NCBI GenBank assembly: GCA_027625915.1
Contig: JANTQA010000057.1
Location: 62,001-126,000, forward strand
Origin: Anaeramoeba flamelloides
Lineage: Eukaryota > Metamonada > Anaeramoebidae
Length of the DNA stretch: 64,000 nucleotides
Reading direction: 5' to 3'
Shown here in pieces: positions 51,910 to 62,899 of this stretch. The notes below the pieces were generated by a model. It had not been told where the DNA came from. It did no database searches and saw only the letters and a list, made by a program, of their open reading frames with translations. Both the position numbers and the translations under genes were made by a program. How positions within the stretch are numbered: the stretch's first letter is position 1; each line of letters opens with the position of its first letter.

Positions 51910-53160
51910 GAAATTGTGTTTATTATGTGCATTGTTTAGTAATTTGATGATATTTTTTTGAATTATTAATCTTGTACTTTTTTACCATATTATAAGGGAT
52001 CAAAAAAATATTATTGTGATTACAAAAAGAAAAAAAAACACATAATTAATAAGTATAAATTGATTATATGGTAAAGGTGATATAATGTGATTTACTTGAA
52101 CAAGAAAATTTACATAATTGAATTGTTGAAAAAAAATTAAAAATGGCATCAAAAAGGTACAAAAGAATTTTTTTTTTTTTTTTTTTAATAGTTATATATA
52201 TATATATATAGATAGATAGATATATTGCTACCAGACTACAAATTATCATAAATATAACATGTTATATCTAATTATTATTTGCATCTATCTGATAATTTTT
52301 GTAAAAGTCTAAAAATGATAGAAAAAATTGTGATCATATCATTTTCTTAATAAATTTAATTATCCAATTGAAATTTTCAAATATTAAAGTATTAATATAA
52401 AAAACAGGATACCTGTCTTCAAAACCCTTTTATAATAATACCAAGTTAATTCCCAAGTAAATAATGATCTCAGAAATGAAAAAAAAAACAAATCAAAATT
52501 AAATAAATTCTTTTTTCTGATTGAATTTCACTTTTTAAAATATCATAAAAAATAGCTTCCTTATATAGGTTCAACATTTTTACATATATTATAGGTGTAC
52601 TTGATGTTTACTGGGACAAAAAAGTATTTGAAAATAAGTCTCATTTTTTTCCTTTAAATTACAAATTAATACTTTTTTTTAATTCCGATTGGTATTTCTA
52701 AAAACTAACTTCACATTACTGTGGTTATTATAATGTTTAAAATATAATTGGTGTTCTATTATTTCAAACCATTACTGAGAATCATCAAGATGGAAATTCT
52801 TAAACCCAATCAATAACTTTATGGTCTATTCACTTTTCACTTAGATTTTTAATTTTGTCCTATTTTTCGTTTTATTACTAAAATTTTAAAGTATTTCTGA
52901 ACATATTGATGATAATCTTAACAATTCAGCAAAATCAAAAAAAATGTCTCAAATTGAGTCAAATTTTTGTTTTAATTTATCATTAAAAAATTGGTTTGTA
53001 TTTCAATGAAGCAATACAGAAATTATCAAAAATGTATTTAACAGATACTTTATTATTAATATATTTTTTGACCAAATAAAAATTTTATCTTTTTTTTTTT
53101 TTGTGTGTTGACGAAGATATTATAAATAATAATTGTTGAATAGATTCAAAATACTGTTAA

Positions 53161-53372
53161 TTGCAAAATAAAAAGATCAAAATTTTCATTCAACTTTTCA
53201 AAAAAAAATCACATCCCAAGAATTAAAAATAAATCCTCAAAGCACCTAATTCTCAAATGAAAATCAATAATTTCAGCTTCTTTTCAAGAATTAAAAATTC
53301 GAAATTTAACATGATTTAAAAAAAATTTTTTTTTCAAAGCTGAATGAAAATTTTGTTCCATTTATTTTGCAA
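53161..53372. repeat. ~211-bp palindromic repeat E, copy 2
   Basis: Left arm TTGCAAAATAAAAAGATCAA then AATTTTCATTCAAC. Right arm GCTGAATGAAAATTTTGTTC then CATTTATTTTGCAA. Arms about 34 bases with few mismatches. Confidence 0.75.
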
Positions 53373-53528
53373 CAAATAGAATTCCAAGTAAAAAAAAATT
53401 AGAAACGAGTGATTAGATCTGAAATTCTAATAATGTCATTTTTTCACAAGTTAATTATACCCATGAATTTCACTATTATATTTCATTGAAGAAAAAGATA
53501 ATGATGATGAATAAAGAAAGTGCTAAAG

Positions 53529-53530
<2 letters not shown>

Positions 53531-53565
<35 letters not shown>
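53531..53565. repeat. (TA)n microsatellite
   Basis: About 35 bases of alternating AT, 440 bases from the 3' end of the SMPDL3-like gene. Confidence 0.93.
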
Positions 53566-53568
<3 letters not shown>

Positions 53569-54007
53569 TATTTATGTATAAATGTTTAATAGTATTTTGA
53601 ATAAATCCGAATATTCTCAAACAATATGAATTAATTTTGAGATAAATATTAGATTTTTAATTCTTTAAAATAAATTGATTTTTAAAAGTGGTTTTAGATT
53701 CTTTATTTTACTGGTTATATTCCTGAAATTTTCTTGAAATAAATAAATTGATTTATAAAAAAATTTATTTAGATCTTTAATCAGCAAGAAAAAAAAAAAA
53801 TACTCAAAATTTATTTTTTTCTTTTCCAATTTCTCAATTTTAAGAATATTACCAATCAATTTACTAATTAAAACACACAATTTCTGCAAAAATTAAACTT
53901 GAGGATGAATAAAAACATTATTGTTCAAAAATTATATTTTAATAAATATCCCTCCTTAATAATCGATACCATTCCATGCTATGCCATGTCTAATCCAATT
54001 CCAAAGT

Positions 54008-57000
54008 CTAATTATCAAAACAATCAGAATATATCTCATTACTTGTAAGTGCTAAAGAACATTTGATCAGTTTTTCGTTTTGTAAAGTTACTTTTGTAAA
54101 ATCCCATTTAGGTGCATATCTTGAATAGTAAAATTTAAAGACATCTGGATCGGTTTGGATCATTTTTACAAGTTTATCGAGGCCTTCTGGGTTTATCTTA
54201 TCAATACCAAACCTTTGGTAATCTACATTAAAATCGAAAAATTTATTCCAATATGGTATCTCGTTATCTGGTACGTTGTACGTGTCTGAATACCATTGGT
54301 GAATATTTGTGATATCAAAATTATTTTTATCATAATCATATACCCTAAATCCAGAATATCTATTACCTTCTGGAACAAATGATGGTGAAATTAAATTCAT
54401 CCCAACTGGTTTTGTAAAAGTTTTAGTATCATAAATAACACGAAATTCATCAAAGTGTGTGTGCCCACTAAACATTGCCACAATTGTCTATTTAGTCATG
54501 AGATTTGAGGAAAATGTAGCAAACATGAATAATATATATATATATATATATGGATACAAAAAAATAATTTTATTTGATGATTTATTCTTTTGGGTTTTGT
54601 GAAAAAAAAGAAAATAAATAATTACATCAGGGTATTTTTCCATCACTTGGGCTAATTTAAGGCTTGAATTAGTGTAACAGAGAGGAGGTATGACCCTTCT
54701 TGAAGATTTTCCAACTGGGATATGCCCGAAAATATATACCTTTTCCCCGTTCAATTTAGCCTTGGCGATTTCTTCATCTAACCAATCAATTTGATCTTGC
54801 CAATCCTGAGGTCGATTTTGCGCATCGAGATTTGCTGGATCACACAACATCCCGTTTATTATTAGGAACCTTAGTCCGGGTATAATTGATTGGCTATAGT
54901 ATCCACATTTAAGGAAATTATCTTTATCTATGATCCAATCTTGATATAAAGTTGCCATCTATTGATTGAAAAAAAATCAAATTTTAATTTTGAAAATTAG
55001 TTTTTGAATTGATTTATTAAAGGGATTATTAATACGGATATTATAAAAAAATGTGGACTTTTTGAAAACTTTTTTTGTGTTCTTTGTTTTAAGGAAAATG
55101 TTTTCAGGTGAAAATGGTGGAATTGATGATAAAACGACTCTTAAAAGTGTTCCATAATCTAGGTAAAATTTGTACACTGAGAATTTCTTATTAAAAAAAA
55201 TTGAAAATTTTCACATATTCCAACAATTTTCACATATTTCACCTTTCTTCGATCGAAACCAAAATTTGATTTGTTATATTTCATACTTTCCATTTCAAAT
55301 CTTTAAACACAAAATAATTCCTCAAGCTGTTCTGAATATTGTTTTTAGTTGTTTTTACAAGTTTGAAATGTTTTGAAATTTGAACTTTAACTTGAAAATC
55401 CTTTAAAAGGTCATTTATTTTTATAAAATTTTCCTTCAAATGACATTTTTTTTTTGTTTTTGGTGTTTTGAATTTTATAATTAGTATTTTTTTTGTCCAA
55501 TTTCTTTGGAATGAAAATTCTTTTTGTTAAGTGAAAGTAAAATAGCACAATAACGAAACACCCTCTGGGGTGGAAACGTATCCCTTAAGGGTAGAGTCAT
55601 TACGGTGAAATTTTTTATTCTGAAATGGAAAAAAACTTTTTAGTAATTTTATTGAGGACCTAACACCAATCAAAAACCAACCAACCTATGATGTACGATC
55701 GATCTCCAAAAATCAACAACTAAAAATGAGGACATTTTTAGAAAAAAGCGCCAAATAGCGACACTCAATTTCCAATTAGAATGGTCGTGAATTACAATTC
55801 TGAAAACAACTATGTCAGTTTTGAAGTGTCGCTCTTTGGCGCTTTTTGAGATCTTGGTGACTTTTTTTTTCTTTTTTTTCTTTTTTCAAATGAGTTATTT
55901 TTATTGAAAAGACTATTACCTAATCCTTACTTGGTCAAATTTAGAGGGTTTTAAAAATAACCACAAATCAGACTAAATCGAATAAAATTGATTGCGAATT
56001 ACAAGAAATCAATTTGTTTTATATTAAAGAAATTTAACCTCTTTTGAAAAAGAAAATGAGAAAAGATGAATTTTTTTTTAAAATTTTGATTTTTTGAAAT
56101 TGAGAACTCTTTTTCTTCGTTGAATTTTTTGTCAAAGAGATCCTATGGAATTTTTTTTTTTGTTATTTGAATTTTGTCAACCAAAAGAAGGCCTATTTCA
56201 CAATACCCTTTTTGGCCTCAGGTCACCCCTTGAGTATGGTGCCTTTTCACGGTAAATGACTATACCCTTAAAAAGTAAGGACTTTTTTTTAATATTAACT
56301 TATGAAAAATAATAAAGTTTGAAAAGTGTGGACTTCTGTAATTACTACTTTTTATTCCTAACTTTTGTTTTTTAGGGGAGTAAGTACAGTTTACTAATTT
56401 TGAGTGCCATCATTTATTATGAAACTGAATTATTCAAATCATTTCTTTAACTAAATACATTAATATTTTAATAAATATTAGAGTGTTAGATCTTCACGTG
56501 TAATATACTTACAAACTAATTAAAAAATGGAAATTAAAAAAAATTAAATAATTGATCAAAAAATAATAAAAAAAATCATTTATTTCTTGATATTATCTGT
56601 AACTTTTGAGATAATTACTTTCTTCTTAAGTTGGTTTTATTTTTAATTCTTTTTGGAAAAACTTTTGTTTCGAAAATTTTTGATTAACAAATTACTTTTT
56701 ATTTCTAAAGAATTTCGAAAATGAATTTTAAAAATCCTATTTTCATAAAATTTATCTAATTCTAGTTTTAGTTCAGAAAATCAGATATTTTTTTAATTCT
56801 TCTTGCGAGTAAGGGTTTATTGGACAAAAACATTTGATTTTATTATTATTTATTTTCCAGTAAATTGGAAAATAAATAATTCTTTAATCGTGTTCGAATT
56901 TTTTTCTAAATTTTTTGCTTTTTTTTGGGTTGAATCTTTTGTAACTGTTTTTTGATTCCGAGAATTCAACCTCTTTGTATTTTAATCTTTGAAATGGGAT

Positions 57001-58687
57001 TCTTTGTTTTGGCTTAGTTTGAGAAGAATATTTGAAAAAAGAATTTTGAAAACAATTTGAAAAAAAAAAGTATTGAAAAATAATAATAAATAGTAATTAG
57101 TGGCGAGAAATCCAAGGTAAAAAATTGTTTGGATTCAGACAAATTAAGAAGATAAAGAAAACCAATCTTGGAAAATAGGCTTTTGTAGATTTTTTTTTTT
57201 TTCATTCTTTGATTTCAACAAATTTATTTGAAATGGTGATCTTTTGTGTTTGGTCTTCTAAAAGAAAATATTTTTTTCAAATACACACCTTTTGGGGGAT
57301 ATATTTTTTTTTACTCTTTGATTAATAGATCTTACTTTTCATTTTCATGTTTCTGTGATTCTTGGAATGTTTCAAATTAAAACACACACTTCACTTTTTT
57401 ACACAGATCAAGAAAGTTTTTTCAGATTTTAATTGAAACAAATGGTACAATTTTCAAAAAGTGAGTAACAAAAGTTTTGAAAAGTGTACGAACAAATTGT
57501 TTGGTCCATTTCTTAAAAGCAGATAGACTGGCTATCTCTTTTAGGAACTTTTTTGAAATTACTTTGCATGGAAAAAAGTTTTGTAAAAGATTTGACAACA
57601 ACTAAGAGAGTGATTTTCAGATCCTAATCGAAAACTTTTTTGAAAACAATTTTTTGAAACTGCAAACCAAAATTGTTTTTTTCAATTTGAAAAAAAAAAC
57701 GAAAAAATTTAATTTTTTGATTCCAAACTAAACTCTTTTGCCTTTTTTTACAATTTGGGATTTTTTTATTTTGTTCAAAAAAGATGAAAAAATTTTTTGA
57801 AAAATAGAAAAAACAGCGGTATCGAATGGTTTCATTCTTATTAACCCAAAAATTTAATTAAAAAAAATTATGATAAAAATATCATAAAATTTGAAAAAAA
57901 GGTAAAAAATTTGTTTCCAAAAAATCGTGAAGTTAAGTTGAACAGAATAAGGAAGGTATTTGTTTTCCAGTAAATTGAAAAACCCAAATTTCTAAATTCT
58001 TGAAAAGCAAAAGTTAATAATAAAAAAAAAATAAATTTTCGATTCACAAAAAAAAAAAACATACTGTTTTATAATAATCAGCCATATCAGGGTGACAATT
58101 AAATTGATCTGCTGGCGAGTAGTCGTGGTTTCCAAGAACGGGTATCACCGGTATATCAGCAAGTTTGGAAAGTTCCTGCGAGAGAAACATAATATAGCTA
58201 ATTGTGTCAGCATAGTCAACATCCCAAAATCCCATATATGGCATGTCTCCTAAAAAGACGATAAAGTCGACTGGTTGTTTCTGGATTTGTGGGATGAGCT
58301 GTTCAAATAAGACAAAGGGGGTGTTACAATTTATTGATCCCCATTTTGTAGCCTTTTGTCCTGTGTAGTTTGCAGACGGGGGCGATTGACAACAACACGG
58401 ACACTTAATTGTACACTCAACCATAGATCCTTCTTCGTAACTGTTTATAATTTTGTTGTTAGTTAACAAATGTCGGTTTGAAACGACAATTTCTGCGGTT
58501 AGAGGTTTGAGAAAAATCTTAAAAAAAAAAAACCCAAAAACAATTCACGTTTTTGTAAATCAATGAATATAACTTACTTTTTGTCAACATGAACATCATT
58601 TATTACAAGGAACTTGCCAAACAAAGATGACTCGACAACAGACAAAACCAAAAGAACTAAAATTGAAATTAAAAGGACAAATTTCAT
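54008..58687 (-). CDS. Secreted acid sphingomyelinase-like phosphodiesterase (SMPDL3 type), 4 exons
   Basis: Exons 58687..58578, 58440..58065, 54958..54626 and 54487..54008 join in phase to 432 residues. Residues 1-20 are a hydrophobic signal peptide. Metallophosphoesterase motifs appear in order: NDVH (D31, H33), LGD (D102), GNHD (N141, H142), FGH (H241) and SGHTH (H282, H284), all the metal ligands expected of a binuclear zinc site. NHDYSPADQF, EKVYIFGHIPVG and the C-terminal half (IHQWYSDTYN, WNKFFDF, FKFYYSRYAP) match SMPDL3A/B, secreted or lysosomal enzymes that cleave nucleotide or lipid phosphodiesters. The protein appears to lack the saposin domain of acid sphingomyelinase itself. Cys-rich segment CTIKCPCCC (46-54) suggests disulphides. 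Start: first ATG, which begins the signal peptide. Exon 2 to 3 aligns without gap to human SMPDL3A across a 3.1-kb intron. Stop TAG. Confidence 0.92.
54488..54625 (-). other. Intron 3 of SMPDL3-like gene (138 bp)
   Basis: Donor GAT|GTAATT, acceptor AAATAG|ACA, phase 0. Contains a short TA tract (about 54531-54550). Removal joins EKYPD to TIVAMFSGHTH. Confidence 0.88.
55138..55556 (+). repeat. Dispersed repeat A, copy 2
   Basis: Counterpart of 30430-30838; see that entry. It lies antisense to the host gene within intron 2. Confidence 0.85.
55585..56271. mobile_element. ~690-bp inverted-repeat element
   Basis: TTAAGGGTAGAGTCATTACG then GTGAAA at the left; the right end reads TTTTCACGGTAAATGACTAT then ACCCTTAA. 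Arms about 26 bases with two or three differences. Interior contains the 105-bp hairpin at 55743-55847. No ORF. Superfamily unknown; target duplication not resolved. Confidence 0.6.
55743..55847. repeat. 105-bp hairpin with GC-rich 23-bp arms
   Basis: AAAAAGCGCCAAATAGCGAC then ACT at 55743-55765 is complementary to AGTGTCGCTCTTTGGCGCTT then TTT at 55825-55847 with one mismatch. Unusually G+C-rich for this window. Confidence 0.9.
58441..58577 (-). other. Intron 1 of SMPDL3-like gene (137 bp)
   Basis: Donor GACAAAAA|GTAAGT, acceptor TTATAAACAG|T, splitting the Asn37 codon (AA|T). Other AGs in the intron would give frames closed by stops. Confidence 0.88.
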
Positions 58688-60893
58688 TTTTTGAAGAACA
58701 AAGAAAATGAGACAAATCTAATTGATTTTTGAATTTTTCGAATTTTAATTTTAAGATCTCTCAAACACTTTAACCAGATACTAAATGATTTAATTCTTCT
58801 TTCACAAATATTAATAATTTATTTTATTTTCAAATAATAAATTACAAGTGGAATCATGATTCCCAAAACAGATTTTACTTTCTTTTTGCCAATTTATACG
58901 CTTTTCAGTGATATATGAAAATATTCAGAATAACTTTTTTTTTTAGGTTTTTTCCTTTTTCTAATCGTTAATTTTTAAGTCCTAAAAAGTACATCGTTTC
59001 TCCATTCTATTCAGTCTTTTATTCACAAATTCAAACTTTCAAATCAACAAAAAACTAATTTTTCAATTCACACCTTTCTCAGAAGGTATAAATCGTAATA
59101 AAATGAATTACTATATCAAAATAACAAAAAATTTTCGATTTAATAAAATGATGTGAATGGAAAATTTAAAATTCAGGCAAAGTATTATTTAAAGTTTGTA
59201 AAATCTTGGATAGGGTTATACTCTTTTGATTTCAATCTTAATTTTCCCATCAGGCATTTACCACATGAGAATAATTATGACAATCTACTAAAATAGGGAT
59301 TTATTTAAAAAAAATGATTTTGGAAATAAATGTTCAGAAGTATTTTCATTCTCTAGAAAGGCAATTATTGATTAGCACGTAAAGATATTTTCTGATTGAG
59401 AACAACTTTAAATCCAAAATTAGCTTCTCAAATGGTAATTTTTTGATACTCACAAAAAAAAATACAAATTCTTTATTTTTGAAATTCTTTATTTTGGAAT
59501 TCAATATCCAATTTTGGAATGTGGTTTGTCTTTTGATCAATGATAAAAAATGTTTTATGGTGTCTTTGTTAAAGGCTATTTCCATCCGGTAAATAAGTAT
59601 TGAAAATCAAATTTTTTTGAAAATAATCTCAATTGTTATTGATATTCATATTTGTGAATATGATTCAAAAAATATTCACTATGAATATTTTAATGTAGAT
59701 GTTTATAATTTAAATTTCATTTTTACTGCATTTTGGACCATTTTTTAGGTTTCGTAATTCTCATAAAATACTATTCAGTGGGATATACGAAGGAAAAAAT
59801 GAAATATTATTTATCCTTTTGAAGTTTTCTCTAGATTCAAAAAAAAAAAAAAACAAAATAAAAATGATATCAACAAAACACCTTACAGATAAAAATTCTT
59901 ATTAGGTGACAATTTAAAACAGAGGATATAGTGAAGAATTTACAATGATTTTTTTTTTTTTTTTTTTTTTTTGGTTTTTGGATTAAGTTTTATAGGTTTT
60001 AATTTTCACTGAAAAAAAAAAATTCAAAGATATTGAAAATTAAGGCATTGTTTTATTATTATTTTTAAAACAGTTTAAAATTTAATAAAAATTCTTTGAA
60101 TTATTATTCAAAATAGAAAATTATCGTGAATCTTCATTTTGGAAAATATTGAACACTTTTATTTTTTTAGAAGAAAAAAAAATTTGTAGTAAAGATAAAA
60201 AAATGGACTATTTTTGCAAAGTTTCTTTTCATTGGATAGTAGAAACCACAATTCCACAAAAAATTTACACAACCACCCAGCCGAAGTTATCTGGAAACTA
60301 AGAAATGGGTTTCCAAAGAAGAGAAATAATATAAAAAAAATTGTCATATAAAAATAAACCAAATCTTTTGAATATTTGGTATTTGAAATTTTGTTTCAAA
60401 AATCCAATAGAGCAATTATTAAATACCACGCATTGCTTTTGAGAACTTCAATTCAAGAAAAAACAAAAAAAAAAATACCAAAATCAAAAAAAAGTTAGAA
60501 AAAAATACAACAATTTTGTATGGATTATTTTGTTTTAAAGTGACAAGAGAAAAGTTTAAGGAATCCAAAGGTCAAAATTCAAAGACAATATGATTTTTTA
60601 AAACTAGAGGTGTATAGTGTGGCTTGCCCATAATGATCATAATTTTGCAAAGATTGTAAATTGTAATTATTTTTGTTTTTCTTTATTGATACTCTTTTTT
60701 GTTTTGATATTTTTTTTTTCGAAAGATCAAGTCAGTAAAAAAAAAAAAAACAGATCATAGAAAAGGCAAATAAACATTCAGAAAACTGATACTCTGTAAT
60801 GTCTTTTAAAATGAATTTAATTATTCATAAAAAATCTCATTATTAACTTTTTTTCAGTGAAAGTATCGAAATAAAAATCTTTAATACTCATTT

Positions 60894-61087
60894 CAAAAAT
60901 TGTGGCTCACTTTTTTTGAGTTTTTTGGTTTTATTTTTTATTAAATTTTTAAAATATCGAGTTTTTATATCTTTAGGTTGTTTAAAAAGTGAACTATTAA
61001 TGATATTTAATTATTTTTTGTTCTTGAATACTGAAAGATATGTTTTTTTTCTTAAATTTATTATTTCAGGTTGAGTCACAATTTTTG
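60894..61087 (+). mobile_element. TTGTGACTCAC-ended MITE, copy 3
   Basis: Ends CAAAAATTGTGGCTCAC and GTTGAGTCACAATTTTTG. Interior AAAATATCGAGTTTTTATAT and TTATTTCAGG. 194 bp. A solo end (CAAAATTGTGGCTCAC) occurs at 36461-36476. Confidence 0.78.
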
Positions 61088-61228
61088 AAATCGAATTTAG
61101 TATTGAAAAACAATTCTGTTCATGAAAATAAGTCAGGACATGAGTTTTGATTGTTTATATTAGTAAAATTGTTTGGTATTTGTAAATATTTTAAATCGAA
61201 TTCTTTTTATTACTAAACAAAATATTAA

Positions 61229-61330
61229 AATTATAACTCGCCCACTTATTAGAATGGTGATTACTTAAATAACACTTGTTCAAAAAACTATTCAATCAAT
61301 CAAAAAACAAGAATAAAAATTATCATAAAC
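61229..61330 (+). repeat. Dispersed repeat D, copy 2
   Basis: Counterpart of 22795-22910; see that entry. Confidence 0.7.
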
Positions 61331-61863
61331 TCAATTATAAACCCATAAAAAATTCATTAATGTGAGGTATCTCTAGAATACCGATTTAATTACTTAATAA
61401 CCTACTCAGATCCACCCATCCAAAAAAAAAAAAAAAGAAAGGGTTTGATGGTGTTTCGCTGCGTGATTGCACTTATTTTTATGTTTATTTTAAAATAATT
61501 ATTTATATATTATTCAATATAATATGTTAATTCAAAGAAAACTCATTTGGACATGTTTATAATTTGTTTTCACTCCTTAAAAATCGTTATTTTTTTTAAA
61601 AGTTGGGCTTTTTGAAAATAGAGTATTTCCAATTGATTATACATATGTCTTAATATACGGGGACGATGTTTTTTTTTAAAGAATTTGTTTTAATGAATAT
61701 AGACAGCTAAATTTGATTAGAATATTGTTAAAACCAACCCCCAATTCACATTTTTAGTTCGACAAACACCCATAATCTTTTACTTAAAATCGAAAATAAA
61801 TAAAAACATTTCCAAGGTTTTATTATTTTGTAGTTACTGGAATCAAAATCATTTCAAGATAAG

Positions 61864-62815
61864 TCAATAAGGGTTCGAATTTGCTGGTTTTTCTGCGAAA
61901 ATTTGAATAAATAACGAAAACCATTTTATTTCTTTGTAATAATGGAAATTTAATTTAAAATTTTTTTCTTTGAAAAAATACAACTCATGTTTTTTTGTAC
62001 CGAGTGGAAAACACTCGACTAAAAAACAAAACAATTTTAAAACCAAAATTGAAAGTAAACTATTCTTTCTATGTGTTGAGAAAATAAATTGCTCTTTTTT
62101 TGTTCTTTTCTTCAACTAAAAAAAGATAAAATATAATTACTACCAAACATTCAAGCTACAAACAGCTTTATTCCTGATGTGTATTTGTAATTTTTGAAAT
62201 CCATTTTGTAATAAATAATCTCAAAAAGTAAATCTCATGAATGAAAATGAGCACCAAATCCTCGGTTTCTATTAAAGATTTAATTTTTGAATAAAAAATT
62301 TCACTTCAAAAAAAGCAATTAAACACGATTTTCCAATCTTACTCTTCACTGAATTCCGTTTTATCCTTTAGAATTCGAAATTGAAATGGTTGTTTTCCAA
62401 AAAAATTATTCCAAAAAAATAAAATACCTTCTTATTTTTCGAAAAATTGTAGTATTTCCTTACATTTATTTTTTTATTACAAATCTATTTTGTATCAATC
62501 TCTTATGATCAAAAAACCGAGTATCTAAACTTTTTTAACCTTATTAAATTCAAATTCCGACAAGTAACTCTTCACCCAATTCCAAATTAACAGATTTTTA
62601 ATTATGTTTTTACAATATGCAAAAAATGTTTCAGTTTTTTCTCTTTATTTTTTTTTTCTTTATTAGTTTATTAATCAACAATTCCCATTCAATTTTTAAT
62701 CATAACATAAGAGTGAATATTATTTTTGGTGTCAATTACAGGAAATTAGAAAAAATAAAAAATACCGAAATTGTAGCGAAAGACATATTCGAGATAATTT
62801 AAAAAAAATATAATC
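61864..62815 (-). repeat. Dispersed repeat C, copy 2 (inverted)
   Basis: Inverted counterpart of 49470-50490. Contains a minus-strand frame with ILVLKLFCF and, at 62617-62802 on the plus strand, a frame with ISLLINNSHSIFN...IFGVNY, each matching the other copy at protein level. Confidence 0.75.
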
Positions 62816-62899
62816 CTTTTCAATAAATAAAATCTATATTTATTATCGTTATATTTATTGTTTAATTGAGAAAAAAGAATCAAATTATTAATTTAATTC

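Larger units (their letters stand above)
46952..54007. other. Intergenic, dense in repeats
   Basis: About 7 kb between TIMELESS and the 3' end of the SMPDL3-like gene. It contains MITE copies (47278-47471, 51731-51909), a LINE-like remnant (about 47890-48890), a hairpin module (48136-48214), dispersed repeats B and C, palindromic repeat E and TA tracts. No intact gene. Confidence 0.6.
54959..58064 (-). other. Intron 2 of SMPDL3-like gene (3.1 kb)
   Basis: Donor ACA|GTATGT, acceptor AATCAATAG|ATG, phase 0. More than twenty times longer than the 137- and 138-bp introns of the same gene. It contains dispersed repeat A (55138-55556), an inverted-repeat element (55585-56271) and long A/T runs. 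No coding segment inside was recognised. Confidence 0.85.
58688..62899. other. Intergenic with repeats
   Basis: About 4.2 kb upstream of the SMPDL3-like gene. It holds a MITE copy (60894-61087), dispersed repeat D (61229-61330) and repeat C copy 2 (61864-62815). No other gene is seen; long T runs at 59949-59972. Confidence 0.55.
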
